A model generated the notes under the pieces. The model was not told the DNA's origin, made no database searches, and saw nothing but the letters and a program-made list of their open reading frames with translations. This document shows positions 24,100 through 36,379 of a stretch of DNA of 64,000 bases, piece after piece (within the stretch, counting starts at the first letter, position 1; each line of letters begins with the position of its first letter). This DNA comes from Labeo rohita. Lineage: Eukaryota; Chordata; Actinopteri; Cypriniformes; Cyprinidae. The stretch spans positions 39,714,522 to 39,778,521 of the forward strand of contig NC_066887.1 of assembly GCF_022985175.1 (NCBI RefSeq), given 5' to 3'. The translations under genes were made by a program, and so were the position numbers.

Positions 24100-26280
24100 A
24101 CAGCACTGAACATCTGACCAACACCAGATCAACAAAACATCACACAACTGAATCATTCTTAATGCATCAACTCAACACATTTCACCTGTCTGCTGTCCAT
24201 TTGCTGTTTTTACATTGACTGTATAGACAATAATCAGACAATCATTTTTCAAATATTTATCACAGATATATACTGATAAATGTCAGATTGTCTTGAATAG
24301 TGCGAGATGACTGGATGCTTTCAGCTGATTTCCTATTCAACTGTCAGCAACTGAACTGCAGCTCAAACTATTTCAAATATAGTGAATTAAGCTACAAACT
24401 CCATCATAATGTACAATGTTTACATCTAACATGTATTTTGTTATTTATTTGTAAACATCATACTTGTTTCGTTTATTTCAGTTAATGTCATCAAACTAGC
24501 GAGCTAAACCAGTAGTAGTACTGACTGCCGTGTAAACATGGCTAAAGATGCGAAAAGACCCAGCAAGCAATTTTGGGACATCTATTAGCCTTTCAAACAC
24601 AGCCCTGATGTCTAGGCTAAAGCAAAGCAAAATTTGGGCTGTCAGTGAAAATTTAATAGACGTCTAACCATAGCCCAAGAATAGACTAGACATCAGTTAG
24701 ACCACTACTGAACAACTACATATATAGATCTAAAGCACAACAAAATGACAATCCATCCAAACAAACTACATATACAGCTTTTATTAAGAAAAATAACATT
24801 AACAACTTAAGACAATACAAAATGATACAAATGCAAAAGAATTAATAACAAAGTAAAATATTATAAATACATTACACTTAAATATTATGATAAAAATATG
24901 GAATTTAACAACTTAATAACAAATATTTTAAATACCTTGAGATAATTAAAAGAAATAAATAAGAAATAAATAATATGAATCAAGAGCATGTTATCACAGT
25001 TAACAAAAACATTGCAGATAAATGACAGCGTAAAAAAAAAAGATTAATCATTTTGTTGGTTTACTTATTTTAACAAATAAAAAACCAACAGTGAACTCAA
25101 AAGAAAATTATTAATTATTGTTTTTTTTTTTCTTGTATAAAATGCTTCCCAACTGCATTCCTCAAGTACAACTCTGCTGCTGCCGGGAAGTTGGTCATCA
25201 CTGCATCTTTTTTGACACAATTTTTTACTTTAATTTCACTGATTGCGACAGAGAGTATATATTGATTATATATATGATCGGTATATATTGTGCATCACCA
25301 TTTAGTGTGTAAAAAAAGAGAGAAGCTCTCTGGTAAATGCTGTGTGTTGTATATTGATGCCTCTAATGACAACAGTGCAGTCTTTTCAAATGCCTCCTTC
25401 TACAGCAGATCACCCCCTTAATGTTGTATTTGGACATGAGGGAATTTTTTAAAACCCTAAAATATAATACAGACATTTCAAAATGACCAGTAAAGGAAGT
25501 ATTTTTTACATTTCTGATTTGCGCTGTAACTTATTAAGTATTGACACCACAGTGTTTGATTTTACCTTTCCAGCATCCTTCTGGCACTGTCTTTGAGGTT
25601 TCTTCCTTCAGTTCTGCACAACTTTCACACCTGAATAACACATGCCAATGTCAGGCAGGTAGTATTATATGCGTCAGTGTAAAAGTGTCCAAAATTGTCT
25701 GGCACAACTGGTTTCATAACAACACAGTGATGCTGCTGTAACTAAAATGTAACCCAGTACACACATTAACCTTAAATTTACATGGAATAATAAATTCATC
25801 CCTCGTTTTTATTACTCCATGTTTTCTGATTGGACCGGTTAGGTTTTAATGCTGCATTGCACATCTGAGCTATTTGCACTATTTTAATACTGATGCAAAC
25901 TTTTTATAATTGCAAATTTTATACTGCCATTTTAAATAATTTGTCTTTTTGAGCGTTAGTATTTATTTGGAAGTTTTAAACTAAATCTTATTGTACTTGT
26001 ACAATGACAAAGATACTCTGTTCAATTAGCTCATGCTTTCTCTGTAACAAGTTGAGTCATAAATTCAATATAATAGTTAAAATAAATGATTAACTTTGTC
26101 AAAGATGAGAGCTCTACTAAAGAAATGTTGTTGTATTTTTTACAGCATTGCTGCCCATTTCCAACCGCTTTTCCAGATGTTGAAACTCCTCCTCAATTTG
26201 TCCAATTCTTCTGAATGTGTGTGCACTGTATAAATTAATATAGATTAATCTTTGTCAAAGCTCTTTGTTCTGTTTAACCA
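24100..26280. other. Intergenic, no gene recognised
   Basis: AT-rich sequence. 24550-24720 carries 'tgatgtctaggctaaag' and 'agacgtctaac' motifs like the decayed element at 46345-46560. Short open frames (for example 25118-25312, 25541-25741) show no family features. Confidence 0.5.
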
Positions 26281-28262
26281 AAGCGTGAATCGCGAATAAT
26301 TTGATTTAGATCGGAACTTTAAAGCCGGTTCGCAAATCTTTTGATTCAGATCCGAACTTTAAAGCGGATTCGCGAATCGTTTGATTCAGACCGGAACCAA
26401 AGCACGAATCGCGAATCATTTTATTTACATCCGAACTTTAAAGCGGATTCGCGAATCGTTTGATTCAGACCGGAACCAAAGCACGAATCGCGAATCATTT
26501 GAGATGGGAACTTTTAAGCGGGTTCGCAAAATCTTTTGATTCAGATCCGAACTTTAAAGCGGGTTCGAGAATCGTTTGATTCAGACCGGAACCAAAGCAC
26601 GAATCGTGAATCATTTTATTCAGATCCGAACTTTAAAGCGGATTCGCGAATCGTTTCATTCAGATAGGAACCAATGCGTGAATCGTGAATCATTTGAAAT
26701 GGGAACTTTTAAGCGGGTTCGCAAATCTTTTGATTCAGATCCGAACTTTAAAGCGGGTTCGCGAATCGTTTGATTCAGACCGGAACCAAAGCACGAATCG
26801 CGAATCATTTTATTTAGATCCGAACTTTAAAGCGGATTCGCGAATCGTTTGATTCAGACCGGAACCAAAGCACGAATCGCGAATCATTTGAGATGGGAAC
26901 TTTTAAGCGGGTTCGCAAATCTTTTGATTCAGATCCGAACTTTAAAGCGGGTTCGCGAATCGTTTGATTCAGACCGGAACCAAAGCACGAATCGCGAATC
27001 ATTTGAGATGGGAACTTTTAAGCGGGTTCGCAAATCTTTTGATTCAGATCCGAACTTTAAAGCGGGTTCGCGAATCGTTTGATTCAGACCGGAACCAAAG
27101 CACGAATCGCGAATCATTTTATTTAGATCCGAACTTTAAAGCGGATTCGCGAATCGTTTGATTCAGACCGGAACCAAAGCACGAATCGCGAATCATTTGA
27201 GATGGGAACTTTTAAGCGGGTTCGCAAATCTTTTGATTCAGATCCGAACTTTAAAGCGGATTCGCGAATCGTTCCATTCAGACCGGAACCAGAGCGCGGA
27301 TCGTGAATCATTTTATCTAGATCCGAACTTTAAAGCGGATTCGCGAATCGTTTGATTCAGACCGGAACCAAAGCACGAATCGCGAATCATTTGAGATGGG
27401 AACTTTTAAGCGGGTTCGCAAATCTTTTGATTCAGATCCGAACTTTAAAGCGGGTTCGCGAATCGTTTGATTCAGACCGGAACCAAAGCACGAATCGCGA
27501 ATCATTTGAGATGGGAACTTTTAAGCGGGTTCGCAAATCTTTTGATTCAGATCCGAACTTTAAAGCGGGTTCGCGAATCGTTTGATTCAGACCGGAACCA
27601 AAGCACGAATCGCGAATCATTTTATTTAGATCCGAACTTTAAAGCGGATTCGCGAATCGTTTGATTCAGACCGGAACCAAAGCACGAATCGCGAATCATT
27701 TGAGATGGGAACTTTTAAGCGGGTTCGCAAATCTTTTGATTCAGATCCGAACTTTAAAGCGGGTTCGCGAATCGTTTGATTCAGACCGGAACCAAAGCAC
27801 GAATCGCGAATCGTTTTATTTAGATCCGAACTTTAAAGCGGATTCGCGAATCTTTCCATTCAGACCGGAACCAAAGCACGAATCGCGAATCGTTTTATTT
27901 AGATCCGAACTTTAAAGCGGATTCGCGAATCTTTCCATTCAGACCGGAACCATAGCCCGGATCGTGAATCATTTTATCTAGATCCGAACTTTAAAGCGGA
28001 TTCGCGAATCGTTTTATTCAGAAAGGAACAAAAGCGCGAATCGCGAATCATTTTATTTAGATCCGAACTTTAAAGCAGATTCGCGAATCGTTTTATTCAG
28101 AAAAGAACAAAAGCGCGAATCGCGAATCATTTTATTTGGATCCGAACTTTAAAGCGGATTCGCGAATCGTTTTATTCAGAAAGGAACAAAAGCGCGAATC
28201 GCGAATCATTTTATTTAGATCCGAACTTTAAAGCGGCAGGGTTTGCGAATTGTTTGATTCAG
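26281..28262. repeat. CpG-rich satellite with higher-order structure (monomers about 40, 39 and 36 bp)
   Basis: Three related monomers can be read: a (40 bp, 'tttgattcagatccgaactt...'), b (39 bp, 'tttgattcagaccggaacca...') and c (36 bp, 'tttgagatgggaactttt...'). They assemble as a+b (79 bp) and a+b+c (115 bp). Spacings of equivalent points are 115, 194, 194, 115, 194, and a 503-bp block starting 26849 is repeated at 27352 with identical translation over 77 codons. Nearly every monomer contains TCGCGA or TTCGC. Edges (26281-26560 and 27800-28262) are more diverged, as expected for array margins. Confidence 0.95.
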
Positions 28263-28511
28263 GCTGGAACCCATTTTTTTTAAATTAAACATTACAGATA
28301 TCCACAACATCAAGACAGTACAATTACAGACAAAATAAAATTAATAAAAAAAAAACAAAAAACAAAAAAAAAACAAGAATATACAGACTTGTTGCAACAA
28401 AAAAAAAAACAGAATAATAATATTACATCTTAAGATGATACAAAGGATGAATACAGAGATACAGTTTTCATAGCTTTCAAATTAGCAGAACTTTGGATAG
28501 TTTCCACATAC

Positions 28512-29510
28512 TTATCCAAGTCCACTTTGAACAAAAAAAAGAGGTTTAGAGCCATTAAACTTTTGTTTATGAATGTGAAATTTAGCTAACAGAAAACATA
28601 AATTAATTATGTAATATTTTCCTGTATTCTCCTTAGAATATTCAAATAATCCAAACAAAGCATCTTTAAAACAAAATGAGAAGTCACTTACAAAATAAGA
28701 TTGAATAAACACCAATAAATCCGACCAAAGAAAGACTTCAGTCGGGTAACATTTGTGAATCAGCTTAAATGTCATTTCTTTTACTTTATTGGTAAGCAGA
28801 TACTTATGAGGCAAGGTCCATACTTTCTCCCAAGGTATATTCTCCATAATATTATACCAATACAGTATTACGTAGGGAATTGTTGTTATCTCAGCCTGGA
28901 AGAGAGCTCTGATTTTATAGTTATTTTTCCGACGATCTGCAGAAAAGCAAACACTTCCAATCATTGTGTCAGTTAAATTCAGAGAGTAAGAACACGGCCA
29001 TGGAAATGTAGAACCTTGCAACAGAAAAGACACACCAGAGGGAACGGCAATGAAAACAATCGCATATTCATCAGCACATACAGGAATATTATATTTCTGT
29101 AAAAAATCTGAATAATTATAAAGTCTGCCTTGTGAGTTAAAAAGCTGTCCGACTAAAAGAAGGTTGTTTTCAAACCAATCCTTGAAGAAAAGTGATTTAC
29201 TCTTGTAAAGAAAATCCTTATTGTTCCATAAGTAATATTTGTGCGGAGAGAAGTTGTGTTTGTATATGAGGGACCAGGCCAAGAGCATCTGCTTATGGAA
29301 ATTAGAAAGTCTGATAGGGATTTTTGAGACATTATAATTACAGAGTAAAAGAAAATTCAGGCCACCAACTTTAGAGAAAATATAATTGGGGATAATATTC
29401 CAAAGGGAAGAGGGATTTTTAAGAAAATTCTTAAGCCAGTTAATTTTAAAAGTGTTGTTTAAGGTAGCAAAATCTAAAAAATCCAGTCCCCCTTGATTTA
29501 TTGGATTCAT
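28512..29510 (-). pseudogene. LINE ORF2 C-terminal fragment, 332 codons
   Basis: Contains NFHKQMLLAWSLIYKHNFSP, LYNYSDFLQKYNIPVCADEY and FKLIHKCYPTEVFLW, the C-terminal region downstream of the reverse transcriptase in L1/Tx1-type ORF2 proteins. A segment holding a HLFW-type motif appears deleted between HKCYPTEVFL and WSDLLVFIQSYF, because the equivalent segment survives in the adjacent fragment. Endonuclease and RT catalytic domains are absent. Confidence 0.8.
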
Positions 29511-29514
29511 TATT

Positions 29515-29702
29515 CCTGATTTCCTGATATAATGAGTTTTATTTTTTTATTTTTTTTATTTAAAACAAAATGAGAAGTCACTTACAAAATAAGATTGGAT
29601 AAACACCAAAAAATCTGACCAAAATTTCTCTGTGTGGGAACATTGCCAAAACAAATGAATGAAGTCTTCTTCAGAAGAATCACAAAACTGCAGTTCACTT
29701 CA
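29515..29702 (-). mobile_element. Second small LINE fragment within the insertion
   Basis: Reads QFCDSSEEDFIHLFWQCSHT, then WSDFLVFIQSYFVSDFSF, on the minus strand. It overlaps in content with 28669-28740 but retains the HLFW segment missing there. It is followed by an A/T run ('ttttattttttt', 29535-29562), suggesting a separate truncated copy or template jump. Confidence 0.65.
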
Positions 29703-29782
29703 GCTGGAACCAAAGCGTGATTCGCGAATCATTTGAATGATTTAGATCCGAAGTTTAAAGCAGGTTCGCGAATCATAGCGCT
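29703..29782. repeat. Satellite remnant beyond the LINE insertion
   Basis: The segments 'ggaaccaaagcgtgattcgc' and 'gatccgaagtttaaagcagg' are one b-type and one a-type monomer of the 26281-28262 array. Confidence 0.85.
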
Positions 29783-30835
29783 TTTTGTTGTTTGTACAAT
29801 TATAGACCTACATACAGTACAAACATAAGTAATCACAGATACAAAGGTGTTGTCAGGGTAACAAAAAAAAGGAACTAAAAATAAGGAAGAAATAAAGGAA
29901 CAGCTTACAAAGACACAAACGAAGAATACAGCGATAGGCCTACAGTCCTCATTGCTTTAAAAATAACAGAACCTTGGATAATTTCTATATAAATCAACTT
30001 TGAACCGAGAAAAGAGAGGTTTAGAGTCAGTCAATTTTTGTCTGTGCATGTAAAATTTAGCTAGCAGAAAAAAAAATGTATATAATATTTTCCCACATTC
30101 TCCCCCGAACAGTCAAACATGACAAAAATAGCAATTCACTTCAATGTCTGTTTTGTATTTCTTAAGAAAAGCTTTAGCAGGGTAACATTTGTGAGTTCAT
30201 TTAAATGTTATTTCTTTTGCGTTATTCAGAAATTTCTGAAGGACCATACTTTCTCCCAATTGCAACACTCTCTACAATATTATTTCAGTGTGGTATTACG
30301 TAAGGAATGGTTGTTATCTCCCTCTGGAAGAGAGCTTTGATTTTACAGGTATTTTTTGGCTGATCTACAGAAAAGCAAACACCTTCAAACACTGCGTCAG
30401 TTGAATTCAGTGTGTAAACAAATGACCATGAAAATGTAGTAACTTGCAATAGAAAAAACACACCAGAGGGAATGACATTGAAAACAATCACATATTCATC
30501 AGCACATACAGGAATATTATGTTTTGTTAAGAAAAATGAATAGTTATAAGTCCTGTACAACTAAAAGAAGGTTGTTTTTGAACCATTTGTCAAAGAAAAG
30601 ATATTTGTTGTTGTAGAAAATATCCTTATTATTCCTTAAGTAATATCTGTGCGGAGAGAAGTTGTGTTTGTACATGAGGGACCAGGCCAAGAGCATCTGC
30701 TTATGGAAATTAAAAAGTTTGACAGAGATCTTTGAGATATTATAATTACAAAGCAGGAGAAAAGTCAGGCCACCAACTTAAAAACAAAAACAAAACAGGG
30801 ATAGGCTAAAGTTCCTAAATGAAATTTTTAAGGAA
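29783..30835 (-). mobile_element. Second, more decayed L1/Tx1-like LINE 3' copy
   Basis: The minus-strand frame at 30560-30285 carries TKHNIPVCADEYVIVFNVIP, matching QKYNIPVCADEY in the first copy. Flanking sequence from 29940 to 30760 is alignable by eye with several frameshifts and deletions. Confidence 0.75.
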
Positions 30836-30839
30836 ATTC

Positions 30840-31960
30840 CTAGACTCATAGCGGGACTGTAGTTAACCCAGACCATGAAATGACGGCTGTGCTGCTGGTA
30901 TTATTTTCCACCCGTTACATAGCGTATTAGCGGGTACCTGCACAACTTTGTTTAATCAGATCAAGACTGTCACCTTCTTCTGAAAAAAGAAAAGACAAAA
31001 GATGTTCTTAAGAAAATATTCCAGAACTTCTTACGAATTTTTCAGGAATTGCACTTCTTACAAATGTTCCTAGAACTTATTTCTTGAGAAAATTTTTGCA
31101 TTTGTGTTACTCAGAGAGGCTTGTTCGTAACTGTAAGCTTGGATTTCATTCAGAAAAAAAGTGTAGAAACACTTGACTGGGTTTGAATGTTAAACTCCTC
31201 TTATCAAAGTGTGATTGTACACTGAAGTGCACGAGCGTGTCCAGCAGAGGACGCTGCAGCGCTGAACATCAGCTCACATAAGTCACTGCAGAGCACAGCA
31301 TCAGCTACATGAAGAAATGCTACGATCAGTGTAGATGGAAAAACAATCATCTCCACCAGCATTTGACTGAACGCTGTTGTCAAACTCTACATATGTTTTT
31401 CAAACCATTTCTAGGCCTGTATGTTTTATGTATGCATGCTTTTTAATCAACAGTTATTAAATTGCATTTAATCAATTTAATAACTTTGTATTTATCATTT
31501 TTCATGAAGGTGAAGTCATTTTCAACAAAAGTGTCTCAGAAATGAATAAATGTAAATGTAAACAGTTTGAACAATGATGCTGAAAGTATGATATTATTAT
31601 TATTATTATTACAGTTATTATTGTTATGATTAACAACAACAACAAATACTATTATTAAGTTACTGTTAAGTTATTGTTAACTTACTGAAATGCTATTTAA
31701 ACTTATTCTTCTTCTTACTAAACTGGTCAACTCTAACTCCTCCTAGAGCTTTAACTCTTCAGACTGATCTGGCCGGGTGTGCTGTATCTTTTCTAACTGT
31801 TCTGACTCATTGTTTTCCTAAAAATGACTATTAAAACTGGGAAAAATCCCATAGACTTACATTGATGGAATGTTCAAATGAGCAACACTATTCAAACTCC
31901 AACTGTAAAAACTCCCAGAATCCTTTGAGACTCAGTCACCTTCCCTTCTGTACTGTATTT
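30840..31960. other. Intergenic, no gene recognised
   Basis: Contains short ATT/ACA runs (31590-31660) and no convincing exon or repeat boundary. Confidence 0.5.
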
Positions 31961-31964
31961 CTAA

Positions 31965-33835
31965 TCCATTCAAACTCATCTAATATTTCTAAACATGCTA
32001 GCAACATGCCAACAATGCTAAAACGTTCTAACAATATGCTAGTGACACGCTAATCATGCTAGAAACATGCTAAAACATGTTAGCAAAATGCCAATCTTGC
32101 TAACATGCCAATCACATTAACACATGCTAGCGACATGCTAATCATGCTAGATACATGGTAACAACATGCGAGTAACTTCATGCTTAAAACAGGCTAGCAA
32201 CGTGCAAAACATGCTGATGACATGCTTATGACAGAAAAATGCTAACAACATGCTATTCATACTAGCAACATGCTAGTAGCTTGCCAATGATGCTAGAAAC
32301 ACGCTAACAACATGCTAGCAACATGCTAATCATGCTAAAACATGCTAACAATATGCTAGCGACCTGCTAATCATGCTAGAAACATGCTAAAACATGTTAG
32401 CAATATACCAATCTTGCTAACAACATGCCAATCACATTAACACATGCTAGCAACATGCTAGTCATGTTAAAAACACGTTAGTAACATGCTAATCTTGCAA
32501 GAAACATGCTAGCTACATGCGAATCATGCTAAAACATGCTGACGACATGCAAATCATGCCAACAACATGTTAGTAACTTGCTAATCATGCTAGAAACATA
32601 CTAACAACATGCTAATCATGCTAGAACATGCTAACAACATGCTAATAACTTGCTAATCATGCTAGCAACATGCTAATCATGTTAACAACATGATAAAAAC
32701 TGCTAAAACATGTTAACAACATGCTAATTATGCTAGAACATGCTAACAACATGCTAATAACTTGCTAACCATGCTAGCAACATGCTAATCATGTTAGCAA
32801 CATGATAAAAACTACTAAAACATGCTAACAACATGCTAATTATGTTAGAAACATCCTAACAACATGTTAGTAGCTTGCTAATCAAGTTAGAATACGTGCT
32901 AACAACATGTTAATCATGCTAGAACATGCTAACAACATGCTAATAACTTGCTAATCATGCTAGCAACATGATAATCATGTTAACAACATGATAAAAACTG
33001 CTAAAACATGTTAACAACATGATAATTATGCTAGAGACATCCTAACAACATATTAGTAACTTGCTAATCAAGTTAGAAACGTGCTAACAACATACTAATC
33101 ATGCTAGAACATGCTAACAACATGCTAATAACTTGTTAACCATGCTAGCAACATGCTAATCATGTTAGCAACATGATAAAAACTACTAAAACATGCTAAA
33201 ACATGCTAATTATGCTAGAGACATCCTAACAACATGTTAGTAACTTGCTAATCAAGTTAGAAACGTGCTAACAACATGTTAATCATGCTAGAACATGCTA
33301 ACAACATGCTAATAACTTGCTAATCATGCTAGCAACATGCTAATCATGTTAGCAACATGATAAAAACTACTAAAACATGCTAACAACATGCTAATTATGC
33401 TAGAGACATCCTAACAACATGTTAGTAGCTTGCTAATCATGTTAGAAACGTGCTAACAACATGTTAATCATGCTAGAACATGCTAACAACATGCTAATAA
33501 CTTGTTAATCATGCTAACAACATGCTAATCATGTTAAAAACATGATAAAAACTGCTAAAACATGCTAACAACATGCTAATAACTTGTTAACCATGCTAGC
33601 AACATGCTATTCATGTTAGCAACATGATAAAAACTACTAAAACATGCTAATTATGCTAGAGACATCCTAACAACATGTTAGTAACTTGCTAATCAAGTTA
33701 GAAACGTGCTAACAACATGCTAATCATGTTAAAACATGCTAGTGACATGCCAATCGTGCTAGATTTATGCTAGAAACATGCTAATAATTTGTTAATCATG
33801 CTAACAACATGCTAGTGACTAGTATCTATCTATCT
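31965..33835. repeat. 'acatgctaa' satellite, about 1.9 kb
   Basis: Tandem variants of a 10-11-bp unit such as 'aacatgctaa', 'tcatgctagc' and 'acttgctaat'. The middle (about 32580-33720) shows larger blocks of roughly 175-250 bp repeated several times, for example 'gataaaaact(g/a)ctaaaacatg' at 32691, 32811, 32990, 33175, 33359, 33543 and 33627. Confidence 0.95.
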
Positions 33836-33873
33836 GACAGACGGACTGTATTGCCTTTAAAACCCTCAAGGTT

Positions 33874-34067
33874 CCCTGGTGAAAAAAACAGCATGTGCTG
33901 GTCGCTATGTTTCCATACTGGGATGCTGGTTAGGTATGTTTTGATGCTGGTTTAAGCTGGTCTTTAGCTGGTTTATGCTGGTCCATGCTGGTCATGTTGC
34001 TGGTCAAGGACCAGCTTAAACCAGCATCAAAACATAGCTACCAGCATATGCTGGTTTTTCACCAGGG
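33874..34067. mobile_element. 194-bp palindromic MITE
   Basis: The ends 'ccctggtgaaaaa' and 'tttttcaccaggg' are inverted. The interior is built of 'gctggtttaagctggtc' and 'gaccagcttaaaccagc' arms. A decayed relative lies at 50284-50600. Confidence 0.85.
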
Positions 34068-34079
34068 TTTAAGTTTTAA

Positions 34080-34990
34080 AATTACTTTTAAAATCTTTTA
34101 CAACTTTTTAAAACTTTTTTAAACTATCTGGTTAGTCTTTCTCAAGACAACTTCACTGTTCGTCTTGACAAACTTTTTTTATGTAGTCTTTATCTCATCC
34201 TGTCAAACCTTGAGGAACAGCCCAGTGTTCTACAGAAGTCACCTCATCGATGCTGCAGAAGCAGGACACATGTGGATTTGCAGCTCAGCCGGAGTCTCAG
34301 ACACCCACGTGTCCGAACGCATGTGTTATTTTCTGTGTAACCACCATCATCACTAAATTATAAACCACTGCACCAGCATGAACACAGAGCATTAACACGT
34401 ACCTATAACAAACATCCATGAGTGAATCTCTCAGAACCTGTCGTGAACACACAGAGTTCAGCACCAAACTACAAAAACAAACAGAACAACAGAAGAAAAT
34501 GATCATGCATTTATACTCACTGGGGCAGAACCTTTCCAAAAGATGCTCTTTTTTAACTCTACTTACTTCTAAAAGATGCATATTAGTACCTTAAACTTAC
34601 ATAATAATACCAGTAGAGTACATATTAGCATCTAAATGGTGCATATAAACACCGCCCCACCGACAGCTTTTGCAGCCTTTTCTGAGAGTGTGCAAAATGC
34701 TTATATGAGTTATACAACCTTAACAACACTGAAAGAAATAACTTAGAAATTGCTAGTAAAATTGAGAAATAATTACAAATACAGCAAGTTACACACTGAA
34801 ATAAAGAGAAATAGCATTTCTTCAAATTAGGATTTAAATTAGATGGAAAAGAAACACTTTCTTAAACACAGATCAAAGGCGATTGTCTACAAATGTTTAT
34901 TATTCATCTTATCCTGATTTATTTATTTATTTATTTTCTCCAAAGGAACAGTTCACCCAAAAGAAAACTTGCTAAAAATGTACTTCAAGT
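34080..34990. other. Intergenic, no gene recognised
   Basis: Open frames on both strands at 34165-34581 lack recognisable domains and lack splice sites that would make an exon. Confidence 0.45.
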
Positions 34991-35009
34991 TGGAGAAAGC
35001 AATTCACTC

Positions 35010-35200
35010 CAGTAGAGGAAGTGAACTGATAGACTGGAGTGGTGTGGATTCCTTGTGAATTACTGTGATGTTTTTATCAGCTGTTCTGACGGCATTCATT
35101 TACAGCAGAGCATGTGACGCAATGCTGCATTTCTCCAAAGTGATAAAGAAACGAACTCGACTAATCTTGGATGGTCTGAGGGTGAGCTCATTTTCATTTT
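35010..35200 (+). mobile_element. Single-arm remnant of the 17868-18430 fold-back
   Basis: Shares 'agactggagtggtgtggatt' and 'tactgtgatgtttttatcag' with the right arm at 18300-18360. The opposite arm is absent. Confidence 0.75.
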
Positions 35201-35629
35201 GGGCTGAACTTCAGATGAGTCACTGTTTTATTTTCATAATGTTGCAGTGTCACGTTCATACCCTGTTTGTGTACGAGCGGTTCACAGTGTACTCCATCTT
35301 TGCGCACATTAGCGTGTTTGTTTTGCAAACAAAGAGTAAATGAAAAAAGCTCCAAAAATAACCGTATGCAAACAAACACACAGCCGGCTCTTTCACAGAA
35401 AGGAACACAAATATCAGCTCTTCGTATTTGAGTAAAAGCAGACATAGACTGTCGCTGACGCAAAACATTTTCTAACCAAATAAGCAGACAGAATTGTTGA
35501 CCACAATTAGTTAATGATGAACAGGTCACCGTGTTACAGGAAGCCCCCTATCGAGTCCCCTGAGTGAGTCTGAAAATAGCATTTCCCTCTGTAAAACCAC
35601 CCAGGACATGCAGTCAAATGTTCACTCTT

Positions 35630-36370
35630 AAAATAAAGGCTTCAAAAGTGAGATATAAACTTGGAATTAAGGTATGTGAAAAGTCAGAATTGCAAGAAAA
35701 AAAGTCAGAATTCTTAGGAAAAAAAATTTGAATTGTGACATATAAACTCAGGAATCATAAATAAATAAAAATCTGGATTGTGAGATATAAACTCAAAAAG
35801 CATTAAAAAAACCCTGTTAGAATTACAATATAAACTCAGACTTATGAGGAAAAAAAAAGGTCAGAATTGTGAGATATAAACTCAGAAATCGCAAAAAAAA
35901 ATAAAAAATAAATAAAACCCCACCAAAATTGCGAGATAGAAACTCAGAAATCATTAAAAAAGTCAGAATAAGATATAAACTCAGAAATCATAAAAGAACA
36001 TCAGAATTATGAGATACAAACTCAAAAATCATTAAAAAAAAACTGTCAGAATTACAAGACATAAACTCAGACTTCTGAGGAAAAAAAGGTCAGAATTGTG
36101 AGATATAAACTCAGAAATCATTTTTAAAAAGTCAGAATAAGATATAAACTCAGAAATCATAAAAAAAAAGTCAGAATTGTGAGATATAAACTCAGAAATC
36201 ATTTTTAGAAAGTCAGAATAAGATATAACCTCAGAATTCATTTAAAAAACCTGTCCGAATTACGATTTAAACTCAGACTTCTGAGGAAAAAAAGTCAGAA
36301 TTGTGAGATATAAACTCAGAAATCATCAAAAAAACACATTAGAATTGTGAGATATAAACTTGAGTTTATA
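35630..36370. repeat. Minisatellite of 'cagaattgtgagatataaac' units
   Basis: About 20 diverged copies of a roughly 35-40-bp unit 'gtcagaattgtgagatataa' plus 'actcagaaatcat' and an A run. Minor relatives lie at 39280-39445, 51320-51545 and 57955-58060. Confidence 0.88.
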
Positions 36371-36379
36371 TCTGTGGTG

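Larger units (their letters stand above)
28272..29702 (-). mobile_element. L1/Tx1-like LINE, 5'-truncated, inserted in the satellite
   Basis: The poly-A tail shows as a T run at 28274-28281. A 9-bp duplication GCTGGAACC lies at 28263-28271 and 29703-29711. The insertion therefore splits the satellite, which resumes at 29703. Confidence 0.82.

Noticed and set aside
26576..27915. Overlapping open frames on both strands with repeated ESFDSDRN-like peptides
   Set aside because: Generated by the satellite monomers; identical peptides recur with the repeat period.
26281..33835. CRISPR-like regular arrays
   Set aside because: Units are contiguous with no unique spacers, no cas genes, and the genome is vertebrate.
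34165..34581. Possible gene on either strand
   Set aside because: No domain, no consistent splice sites, and opposing frames overlap.
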